Positions 27,750 to 35,530 of a stretch of DNA of 64,000 bases are shown in pieces; position 1 is the first letter of the stretch, and each line of letters opens with the position of its first letter. The stretch lies in assembly GCA_001770205.1 (NCBI GenBank), contig MEQL01000025.1, positions 56,453 to 120,452 of the forward strand, in the 5' to 3' direction. The notes under the pieces were generated by a model. It had not been told where the DNA came from, searched no databases, and saw nothing but the letters and a program-made list of their open reading frames with translations. The translations under genes and the position numbers were made by a program. Source of the stretch: Bdellovibrionales bacterium RIFOXYD12_FULL_39_22 (GTDB lineage Bacteria > Bdellovibrionota > Bacteriovoracia > Bacteriovoracales > Bacteriovoracaceae).

Positions 27750-28631
27750 ATGAGCACGAGTCGTAGGGATTTTATCAAAATTTTGGCCACTCTTCCTTTG
27801 GCATCTTCCTCGTTTGCCAGCGATGGCCATTCAGAGAAAAATGGCGATCTAGCTTCCAATGGCACCAGCTATAGCGTTCTTATGGATTCCACTTTGTGTG
27901 TGGGATGTCGAAAATGCGAGTGGGCCTGCAACGATAAAAATCACCTACCCAATAAAGATATTAGTACCTTTGAAGACACTAGCGTTTTTGCATTCCGTCG
28001 CCGGCCAGAGGTAGATAAATTTACTGTTGTTAATAAAATTCAATCTCTAAAAGAACAACAGACTATCAAGATTCAATGTATGCACTGTCTACACCCGGCC
28101 TGTGCTTCCGCCTGTATTGTCGGAGCGCTCAAAAAGCAAGAGTGTGGGGCCGTTACATATGATGCCGACAAATGCATTGGCTGTCGTTATTGTATGGTGG
28201 CATGCCCTTTTCAAATCCCGGCGTATGAATATAAAAACGTTCTTACCCCCAAAGTGCAAAAATGCAGTTTTTGTGTGGATAAATTGGAAAAAGGAGAAAA
28301 GCCGGCCTGTGTTGAAATGTGCCCCAACGAGGCCATGACTTTTGGTACCAGGGCCGAGCTAATTGAAGTGGCCAATTCGCGCATGCATCAACACCCTGAA
28401 AAATATTTCCACCACATCTACGGAGAATATGAGGCGGGAGGAACCTCCTGGCTTTATTTATCGCAAATTGATTTGCGTGGTAGCGAATTCCCGCAACTTT
28501 CTAGCGATCCAATCCCTAAACTCACGGAGACCATTCAGCATGGTATTTTTAAAAATTTTGTTCCACCACTGGCACTTTTTACTCTGTTAGGAGTCGCTAT
28601 GCACTCTCTTAAGGACAAGGATAGGGATTAA
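27750..28631 (+). CDS. Tat-exported four-cluster 4Fe-4S protein (HybA-like)
   Basis: A GGAGGT ribosome binding site precedes the ATG. The N-terminus MSTSRRDFIKILATL is a twin-arginine signal. Four cysteine groups follow: CVGCRKCEWAC, CMHCLHPACASAC, CIGCRYCMVAC and CSFCVDK..ACVEMC, giving four [4Fe-4S] clusters as in HybA-, HmcB- or QrcC-type subunits. A C-terminal hydrophobic segment (FVPPLALFTLLGVAMH) could anchor it on the periplasmic face. It would pass electrons between the NrfD-like subunit encoded next and the multihaem cytochromes. No catalytic molybdopterin or hydrogenase subunit is nearby. Confidence 0.92.
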   Translation: MSTSRRDFIKILATLPLASSSFASDGHSEKNGDLASNGTSYSVLMDSTLCVGCRKCEWACNDKNHLPNKDISTFEDTSVFAFRRRPEVDKFTVVNKIQSLKEQQTIKIQCMHCLHPACASACIVGALKKQECGAVTYDADKCIGCRYCMVACPFQIPAYEYKNVLTPKVQKCSFCVDKLEKGEKPACVEMCPNEAMTFGTRAELIEVANSRMHQHPEKYFHHIYGEYEAGGTSWLYLSQIDLRGSEFPQLSSDPIPKLTETIQHGIFKNFVPPLALFTLLGVAMHSLKDKDRD

Positions 28632-28633
28632 AT

Positions 28634-29821
28634 ATGAAAGCAAGGCCACTTAATATACCTTTTTTTACACCTGGAGTTTGGATAGTATTCTCACTAGCAT
28701 TAATTGGTGCTAGTGCCTACCTGTATAGAATGTTTTTTGGCCTAGCGGAAGCTACAAACCTGACGAATAGCTACCCATGGGGTATTTGGATCGCCATTGA
28801 TGTTGCTTCTGGAGTGGCGTTGGCCGCTGGCGGCTTCACTTCTGCAGCACTGGCCGAAATTTTTCATCGCGAAAAATACCATGTTATTCTTAGGCCAGCA
28901 CTACTAACGGCCATGCTCGGTTACACCTTTGTTGTTATTGGATTACTTGCTGATTTAGGGAGATACTACAACGTGTGGCATCCGATGATCCCGACAATGT
29001 GGCAGGGAAATTCTGTTTTATTTGAAGTCGGTTTGTGCGTAATGGCATATTTAAATGTCCTATATAGCGAGTTTGCCCCTATAGTAGTTGACAGATTTAA
29101 AGGGAAAGTAACTTTTAAAAACGAGTACCTCCGACAAAAAACTGAAGGCCTTCTCACCTTTCTAGATAAATTTTTTCGCAAGATTCTCTGGGTGTTGATT
29201 ATTGCTGGTGTGGTTCTTTCCTGTTTACATCAATCATCGCTTGGAACCCTGATGTTAATTGCTCCAACCAAAATTCATCCTCTTTGGTACACTCCTATTT
29301 CTCCACTGCTTTTTTGGCTATCGGCGGTTGCTGTTGGTTACCCCATGGTTATCTTTGAATCTTTATTGGCATCAAAATCATTTGGCATAAAACCGGAGAC
29401 CCATGTTCTCTCTTCCCTGGCAAAAATTATCCCTTTTACGGTGGGTTTTTATTTTGCCGCCAAAGTGATTGATATAACCATTCGAGAGGCCTGGCCATTT
29501 GTCGGAGAAGGAAGTCTTCAGTCCTATATGTTTATTTTCGAAATGGCCCTTTTTGCAATCCCTCTAATCCTTCTTACTCAAGAAAAAATACGACAGTCAG
29601 TTCGCGGGCTTTTTATTTCCAGCGCACTAGTAGTTAGTGGTGTCGTTATAAATCGTATCAATGTTTTTTTAATCGCCTACCATCCGCCATATACTGAAGA
29701 AATTTATCTCCCCTCCATTTATGAGATTGCCGTCACAGTTGGACTCATCTGTGCATTAGTTTTGGTATATCGTTTTCTAACTATTAATTTACCTATCGTT
29801 ACAATCGAGGATGGTGAATGA
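28634..29821 (+). CDS. NrfD/HybB-type quinol-interacting membrane subunit
   Basis: About ten hydrophobic helices over 395 aa include the family pattern SYPWGIWIAIDVASGVALAAGG and an internal GLLADLGRYYNVWHPMIP, typical of HybB/NrfD proteins, which oxidise or reduce quinones without haem. It begins 2 bp after the Fe-S gene and its stop overlaps the next ATG (ATGA), so the operon is tightly coupled. It probably connects the menaquinone or ubiquinone pool to periplasmic cytochromes; the direction cannot be told. Confidence 0.92.
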   Translation: MKARPLNIPFFTPGVWIVFSLALIGASAYLYRMFFGLAEATNLTNSYPWGIWIAIDVASGVALAAGGFTSAALAEIFHREKYHVILRPALLTAMLGYTFVVIGLLADLGRYYNVWHPMIPTMWQGNSVLFEVGLCVMAYLNVLYSEFAPIVVDRFKGKVTFKNEYLRQKTEGLLTFLDKFFRKILWVLIIAGVVLSCLHQSSLGTLMLIAPTKIHPLWYTPISPLLFWLSAVAVGYPMVIFESLLASKSFGIKPETHVLSSLAKIIPFTVGFYFAAKVIDITIREAWPFVGEGSLQSYMFIFEMALFAIPLILLTQEKIRQSVRGLFISSALVVSGVVINRINVFLIAYHPPYTEEIYLPSIYEIAVTVGLICALVLVYRFLTINLPIVTIEDGE

Positions 29822-30912
29822 AAAAAATTATTTTTGCACTAAGCTTCATATCCATACAAGCATATATCTATGCTTTCGTTGACAACAGCAATCCAACAAA
29901 TTGTAAAGAGTGCCACACTTGCGATAAACCCTCAACTCAAGCACTCTGTCTGCATCCGTGCCCCAGACATGAAACAACTAATAGTAACAAGCATAATCTT
30001 TCGGAAGGGCCGGGAATTGTTTTCTTTAAAGACATCGCCGAACACTTTACTCCTGTTAAATTTGACCATCGCGCTCACGCTGATATGTCCTCTTTAGGGG
30101 TGGAAAAATGTAATTTTTGCCACCACTTCACGCCACCAGGAAAAATCCAACCCTGTCGCGATTGTCATACCAAAAACAGCGAAGACCTAAAGCGGCCTGG
30201 CCTCAAGGGAGCTTACCATCGTCAATGCTTGGGATGTCATCGAGAATGGAGTCATGATAATAAGTGTTTTTCCTGTCACGAAAATACCGACAAAAAAACT
30301 CCCGTTGATCCTTCTGATAAATCAGATATTATTGCTAATGCTCACCCAAAAATCCAATCACCACAGACGTTGGTATATAAGACCCCTTATCGCAAAGCAC
30401 CGATTGTAACTTTTCACCATGGCCAGCATATAAAAAGCTTTGGACTGCAATGTGTTAATTGCCACGAAAAATTTACCTGTGGTAATTGTCATGATTCTGA
30501 TCCAAATAAAAAGAAGAAACGCACCATGCAGCAAGTTCATCAAAGTTGCGACAAATGCCATCGCGCCGATAACTGCAGTAAATGTCATTCGCTTAAAGAA
30601 ATGGCGCCTTTTAACCATGCAGATAAGGGATGGAAACTAAATTATCCGCACAGTAAACTCGCCTGCAAAGAGTGTCACAAAACACCTGAAGAGAAGCCGA
30701 AAAAAGAGTGTAAATTTTGTCATAAAACAGAATGGACTCGTCAAAATTTCAACCACAATTCCACTGGCCTTAAAATAGATGCCGCTCATAGTATGTTTGA
30801 ATGCAGCTACTGTCATAGCGAGAACAATACCTTTAAAGTATTTTGCAACAAATGTCACTTTGATGGCCGAGACCCTAAGAAAAAACCGGTCGGTGAATAT
30901 TTAACCCTTTAA
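29818..30912 (+). CDS. Periplasmic multihaem c-type cytochrome (13 CxxCH)
   Basis: A signal peptide (MKKIIFALSFISIQAYIYA) precedes 13 CxxCH haem-attachment motifs: CKECH, CNFCH, CRDCH, CLGCH, CFSCH, CVNCH, CGNCH, CDKCH, CSKCH, CKECH, CKFCH, CSYCH and CNKCH. An additional Cys-rich stretch early (CLHPCPRH) is not a canonical site. Many separate His residues could be distal haem ligands, giving bis-His haems typical of cytochrome c3-like chains. It would carry electrons from the Fe-S/NrfD pair across the periplasm. The ATG overlaps the previous stop. Confidence 0.9.
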   Translation: MKKIIFALSFISIQAYIYAFVDNSNPTNCKECHTCDKPSTQALCLHPCPRHETTNSNKHNLSEGPGIVFFKDIAEHFTPVKFDHRAHADMSSLGVEKCNFCHHFTPPGKIQPCRDCHTKNSEDLKRPGLKGAYHRQCLGCHREWSHDNKCFSCHENTDKKTPVDPSDKSDIIANAHPKIQSPQTLVYKTPYRKAPIVTFHHGQHIKSFGLQCVNCHEKFTCGNCHDSDPNKKKKRTMQQVHQSCDKCHRADNCSKCHSLKEMAPFNHADKGWKLNYPHSKLACKECHKTPEEKPKKECKFCHKTEWTRQNFNHNSTGLKIDAAHSMFECSYCHSENNTFKVFCNKCHFDGRDPKKKPVGEYLTL

Positions 30913-30927
30913 CCCCATTGAGCACTT

Positions 30928-31596
30928 ATGATTATCCACCTATTGTTTTTTAAACTTTTATTGATTTGTGTTACCTCTGAAATATCCGCTAAAAACGGCC
31001 TTGCAAATGATATTAAAACCCATCACCCTATAAATATCATTATTCAAAGCAAAAGCGATCTCCCACTAGAAAATGGAAAAATGACATGCAAAACCTGCCA
31101 TTCTCATTTTGTAGATTCTAAATTACCTGGAAAAAAAGGTCTTGGGGCAGGAGAACACCTGCAAAAAGAATACTCCGCACTATGCCAATGTTGTCACCCC
31201 GAAAAAACCGTTCGGGCCTTTAGTCACATTAGTGATTTAAATAAATTTAACAAAAATTCCAAAGAACCTGTTACCTGTAACAATTGCCACTCCATGCATT
31301 TTTCCGACAAGAAGTTAATCGTGCTTCATGGGGCCAATCTCTGTTTGAGTTGTCATGAGAAACAAAAAAAGCTTCCACACAAGGCCCCTATTATCATTCA
31401 AGGAAGCAAAGAAATTTATCTCAACGGTGACCATTTAACCTGCCAAACCTGCCATCGAACTCATGGTAGGAGTTTGTCCAAACATTTCTTGGCCGATGAA
31501 ACTAATCCCATTGTAGATTTTTGCGCTTCCTGCCATGGCAAATCAGCACTAGAACTTTATAAATCTTATCACTCCATCTTGCTCAAAAAAAAATAA
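30928..31596 (+). CDS. Periplasmic hexahaem c-type cytochrome
   Basis: A hydrophobic N-terminus (IIHLLFFKLLLICVTSEISA) is followed by six CxxCH motifs (CKTCH, CQCCH, CNNCH, CLSCH, CQTCH, CASCH). Pairs about 25-40 residues apart and GANLCLSCHEK resemble the doubled-CXXCH family. It begins 15 bp after the 13-haem cytochrome gene and is the last gene of the operon, ending in a strong hairpin. It probably forms the next step of the electron chain. Confidence 0.88.
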   Translation: MIIHLLFFKLLLICVTSEISAKNGLANDIKTHHPINIIIQSKSDLPLENGKMTCKTCHSHFVDSKLPGKKGLGAGEHLQKEYSALCQCCHPEKTVRAFSHISDLNKFNKNSKEPVTCNNCHSMHFSDKKLIVLHGANLCLSCHEKQKKLPHKAPIIIQGSKEIYLNGDHLTCQTCHRTHGRSLSKHFLADETNPIVDFCASCHGKSALELYKSYHSILLKKK

Positions 31597-31640
31597 TAGT
31601 TAAGAAGTAAAGGAATGGCGTACCTTTACTTCTTACTATT
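31595..31640. terminator. Bidirectional hairpin terminator after the cytochrome operon
   Basis: AATAGT-T-AAGAAGTAAAGG (31595-31613) pairs with CCTTTACTTCTTACTATT (31623-31640), an 18-bp stem with one bulged T and a 9-nt loop. It lies between convergent genes, overlapping the cytochrome stop codon, so it probably ends transcription from both sides. Confidence 0.75.
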
Positions 31641-31646
31641 GACTCG

Positions 31647-32756
31647 TTACTTTAATTCGACTAATACTTCCTGCAGTCGAACATCGCTGACAAAAGACCG
31701 ATTGTTTGATGATATAGTCTCATTGTGCATAATAATTCTCTGAATGTTTTGCCTTCTCCAACACCAATCAGGGTGTGAAATATCGTCTGAAAGCGAAACA
31801 TCTCTCAATGACATACCAATTTTATAACTCTTACAATTTATGTTAAAAAACATCTTCTCAAATATTCCATTATTAAACGTAAAAACAAAATATTTTTTAG
31901 GATTAAAACCCGCGTTACTGGCCAGAAAAAGGCCTTGCTCATCGGCCTGAATCTCTGTAAATGCTAAAAATCGATTCTGTCCATGTCTCTGATCGTAGCT
32001 CTTTATTATTCTGCGCTCAAGCTTGTACATATTATCTCTACCAAGAAGGAAGTGCTCCCCATTAGTTTCATAATCGGAAAAATCTATTTGTGAGAGATCA
32101 TCCAAAATGACCTCTTTCTCCTCATTCGTCAAAATCGAAGTTTTAGATAGCGCATCAGAATCTATTCTTGGATAAAGCCACCTAGAAAAAAAATCATCTT
32201 CCTTTAGCTTTTTAAACACCCAAAATGACTCCAGCTGTTTATTTGTGGACAATATGTCAATAAAACTATCTAACTTTAGTCGATACGCGGCAGTTATTTT
32301 TCGATTTTGTTCATACTCATCTATTAACACTTTTTCACTTTCATTAACGCCCTCTATACTATACATCGAATTGCCATGATCATGTGCGATATGAACCATC
32401 TCATGCGCTAAAGTTCCTGCGACAGTAGAAATATCTCGGATATCTTCTCTGAGTAACTCAGGCCCATAATAAATAATCCCTTTTGTTTCAGGATTATTAA
32501 TAACATATGCTGTTTTAATTTTATCGTCGGAGATTTTGATGCATAGATCATTTTTCTCAATTTCACGATCTTTAAAGAAAAATTCATTTTCATCGTAAAT
32601 ATGATCAACGATTTTTTTCAGCAGTGCCGCGGTTAAAACATAGTTCTTATTATCGATCATTTTGCATGGGTATATTTTCTCAACTGGTATCTGTCCTATT
32701 GCATTCAATCTTACTGCGCTAAAAATAAAAAAAATCATTAAAAATCTGAAGAACAC
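31647..32756 (-). CDS. Secreted M48-like metallopeptidase
   Basis: A GTG start with GGGAGG about 10 nt upstream opens a signal peptide (FFRFLMIFFIFSAVRLNA). AHEMVHIAHDH near residue 115-125 is a HExxH zinc motif, and EIQADEQGLFLASNAGFNPKKY matches the ExxAD third-ligand region of M48 peptidases, with the usual AGF(Y/N)P tail. HPDWCWRR near the C-terminus may correspond to the late THP motif of the family. The product is probably a periplasmic peptidase. It is convergent with the cytochrome operon. Confidence 0.75.
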   Translation of the reverse strand: MFFRFLMIFFIFSAVRLNAIGQIPVEKIYPCKMIDNKNYVLTAALLKKIVDHIYDENEFFFKDREIEKNDLCIKISDDKIKTAYVINNPETKGIIYYGPELLREDIRDISTVAGTLAHEMVHIAHDHGNSMYSIEGVNESEKVLIDEYEQNRKITAAYRLKLDSFIDILSTNKQLESFWVFKKLKEDDFFSRWLYPRIDSDALSKTSILTNEEKEVILDDLSQIDFSDYETNGEHFLLGRDNMYKLERRIIKSYDQRHGQNRFLAFTEIQADEQGLFLASNAGFNPKKYFVFTFNNGIFEKMFFNINCKSYKIGMSLRDVSLSDDISHPDWCWRRQNIQRIIMHNETISSNNRSFVSDVRLQEVLVELK

Positions 32757-33198
32757 TGCTTTGTTCCCTCCCCTAATAACTATATTTAAATTGTCTCATA
32801 AAAATACACTAGCAAAAAACTGCTTCCAATCATACATTCGGCGTCAAAATTACACATAATTTCATACCTCTGTAAAAAAATTTAACAACAGTTTTGGACT
32901 TTCTAAAAGATGTGGGTAATTGAAAGGAGTTTAACAAGAAGTGCCCTATAAAATGGGCAAACGCATTAAAAATTTAATAATCACGCCTATAAACATAACC
33001 TATTGTTTCTATTCCCGCTAATAGGAATACATAATTTTGCTAACTAATTTCCAAGACATATCTGACAATCATAGCGCTATAGAAGTTATTTACTTTTTAT
33101 AGGCAAACTAGGCATTGTAAACAATGTTATATGATATAATATTTTCTACATCGAAAATCGTACGCCGGCCCTTCTTAGCGATGGCCGAAGGTGATTTT
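32757..33198. other. Long intergenic region with promoter for the repeat lipoprotein
   Basis: This 440-bp AT-rich stretch holds an extended -10 element TGATATAAT (33132-33140), a perfect CATTGT-AA-ACAATG palindrome just upstream (33113-33126) that could be an operator, and a short TGCCC..GGGCA inverted repeat (32942-32959). I see no gene in it. Confidence 0.45.
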
Positions 33199-35463
33199 AT
33201 GAGAAACAAATTCAAACAAGCAGTTCTAATTATACTTTCTTTTGCACTCTCTATAATAATCTCCAGTTGTAACTCAGAAATAAGCCGTGTAACATGGAAA
33301 ACGACCCCTACTAGCAAAGTTTTACGAACTACTCCTACTCCTACAAATAGTCCGCCCTTGGCCAACTCAATTTCACCAGATAATTTTGAAGAGGAAACAC
33401 AAACGACAATAACTTTGAGCTATTTTGATTTAGAAGGAGACCTGGCCACCGCTTGTAACATAAGCGGAGAGAATGGAATTATCATAAATGCGCCATGCAC
33501 CTGCAACATTGTGGGAGTTTGCTCTGTCGAAATTATCGGCGCGATAAATTACACTGGCCCTGGAAGCTTTAGTTACACCGTTTCCACAGGCACTGTAGTA
33601 TCAAATACTGCTTTAGCGACATTTGAAATAGAGTCCGAGTACATTTCTATTCCACAAAATCTGACTAGCTATACTTCATTAGCAAACAACGAATTATATG
33701 GCGCCTCTGTGGATAACATCGGGAACATATATGTAGGAACTTATTCAGGACTCTCTATTTCCAATAATGGAGGGATTAGCTTCTCTAACAAAACAACGGC
33801 CCAAGGACTCGGCGACAACAATATATTAAAAGTACATACTGATCCTTCTGGCCGCAATGTTTATGTTGCAACCGCTAACGGACTTTCCATTTCATGCGAC
33901 GGAGGAATTAGTTTCTCCAATAAAACGACGGCCCAAGGACTTGGAAGCAATTCCGTCAAAAATGTTTTTGTAAATTCTTTAAACACCACCATCTATGTGG
34001 CCACAACTGGTGGCCTGGCCATTTCCGGCGATAGTGGAACTAGTTTTTCTAATAAAACTACCGTTCAGGGCCTTGGTAATAACAATACTACCGGCGTCTA
34101 TCTTAATGCTGACGGCAGCATTATATATGCTGCAACATCCGGAGGACTTTCCATTTCAACAGATGGTGGAGGTAGTTTTACTAACAAAACTACCGCTCAG
34201 GGCCTTGGGAGTAATTCTGTACTTGGAGTTTTTATTGATCCAACTGGTGTCATATATGCGGCAACAATAGGAGGATTATCCATTTCTACAAATGGAGGCA
34301 CCAGTTTTATTAACAGAACTACCGCTCAAGGGTTGGGGAACAATATGGTCAATAACGTATACGTTGATATCTCCGGTATTATATATGCTTCAACTCGCGC
34401 AGGACTGTCTATTTCGACGAATGGTGGCCTTAGTTTTTTAAACAAAACAACGGCCAATGGATTAGGCCATAATACGGTCATGGAAACTTTTGTTGATTCC
34501 TCTGGAAATATTTATGCCGCAACACAATGGGGCCTTTCAATTTCAAACGACGGGGGAACAACTTTCTCCAATATAGTAACAAATCAAGGGATCGGCCCCT
34601 ATTACGTAACAGACATAGCTCTTGACGCCTCTAATAACATCTACGCCGCAACATCCGGTGGATTGGCCATTTCGGTAGATGGTGGAAACAATTTCTCTAA
34701 CAGGACTACGGCCCAAGGACTTGGAAGTAATACCGTATCGGGAGTCCATCTCGGATCTAGCGGAAGTATTTATGTTGCAACAGGTGGGGGCCTTTCTATC
34801 TCTACCGATAACGGCGTTAGTTTCTCAAATAAAACGACTGCTCAGGGCCTTGGAAGTAATTCTGTCCGCAATGTTTATACTTCGATCTCTTCCGAATACA
34901 TCTACGCCGCAACATCTGGTGGCCTTTCTATTTCAACAAACAGTGGTGCAACTTTCTCCAACAAGACAACGGCACAAGGACTTGGGCACAACGATACGTA
35001 TGATGTCTGCCTTGACTCTTTTGGAAATATCTATGTCGCTAATTATGGCGGACTCTCAATTTCAACAGACGGGGGAACTAGCTTTACAAATAAAACTACG
35101 GCGCAGGGCCTTGGAAACAATTGGGTATTCGCGGTATTCATTGATCTTGAAGATAATATTTATGCTGCCACTTTGGGTGGACTCTCTATTTCAACTGACA
35201 ACGGCATTAGTTTCTCAAATAAAACTACTTCCCAAGGACTCGGAAACGATAACGTGCGAGGAGTATATGTAGATTCCTCCGGGACCATTTACGCGGCCAC
35301 TGCCGCAGGGCTGTCTATTTCATACGATGGTGGATCTAATTTTATTAATAAATCAACAGATCAAGGAATTGGAACCATTTCGGCAAATAGCGTTTTTATT
35401 ATGGAATCTTCCAATACCATTTATGTTCCAACAAATTATGGCATCTCTGTACATGCTTATTAG
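33199..35463 (+). CDS. Lipoprotein with 14 tandem beta-propeller-type repeats
   Basis: The ATG at 33199 follows AAGGTGA and starts a type II signal peptide ending in IIISSC. After an Ig/cadherin-like domain (residues about 50-150) come 14 repeats of ~43 residues with consensus GLSISxDGGxSFSNKTTAQGLG then a (Y/F)-x(2)-GxIYAAT strand. Fourteen units equal two seven-bladed propellers. The repeats are also similar at DNA level, so they probably expanded by duplication. The final copy is degenerate. The protein is likely surface-displayed; ligand unknown. Confidence 0.85.
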   Translation: MRNKFKQAVLIILSFALSIIISSCNSEISRVTWKTTPTSKVLRTTPTPTNSPPLANSISPDNFEEETQTTITLSYFDLEGDLATACNISGENGIIINAPCTCNIVGVCSVEIIGAINYTGPGSFSYTVSTGTVVSNTALATFEIESEYISIPQNLTSYTSLANNELYGASVDNIGNIYVGTYSGLSISNNGGISFSNKTTAQGLGDNNILKVHTDPSGRNVYVATANGLSISCDGGISFSNKTTAQGLGSNSVKNVFVNSLNTTIYVATTGGLAISGDSGTSFSNKTTVQGLGNNNTTGVYLNADGSIIYAATSGGLSISTDGGGSFTNKTTAQGLGSNSVLGVFIDPTGVIYAATIGGLSISTNGGTSFINRTTAQGLGNNMVNNVYVDISGIIYASTRAGLSISTNGGLSFLNKTTANGLGHNTVMETFVDSSGNIYAATQWGLSISNDGGTTFSNIVTNQGIGPYYVTDIALDASNNIYAATSGGLAISVDGGNNFSNRTTAQGLGSNTVSGVHLGSSGSIYVATGGGLSISTDNGVSFSNKTTAQGLGSNSVRNVYTSISSEYIYAATSGGLSISTNSGATFSNKTTAQGLGHNDTYDVCLDSFGNIYVANYGGLSISTDGGTSFTNKTTAQGLGNNWVFAVFIDLEDNIYAATLGGLSISTDNGISFSNKTTSQGLGNDNVRGVYVDSSGTIYAATAAGLSISYDGGSNFINKSTDQGIGTISANSVFIMESSNTIYVPTNYGISVHAY
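33790..35380 (+). repeat. Degenerate 129-bp tandem coding repeats
   Basis: Each unit contains a variant of AACAAAACnACGGCnCAAGG followed by a codon set for GLGxN. Near-identical blocks recur about every 129 bp across the lipoprotein gene, which would make this region prone to recombination or misassembly. Confidence 0.75.
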
Positions 35464-35530
35464 CTTTGAGATACTTTAAGGTACCATTACTTCCTTGGCC
35501 TTATCCTCTTAATAATCTGGCTACACACTC

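Noticed and set aside
34679..35272. 197-codon frame inside the repeat lipoprotein
   Set aside because: Shifted reading of tandem repeats, which stay open in several frames by repetition alone.
33790..35380. Possible CRISPR-like array because of regular ~129-bp spacing
   Set aside because: Repeats are in-frame coding units of a propeller protein, too long and with conserved protein sequence between them.
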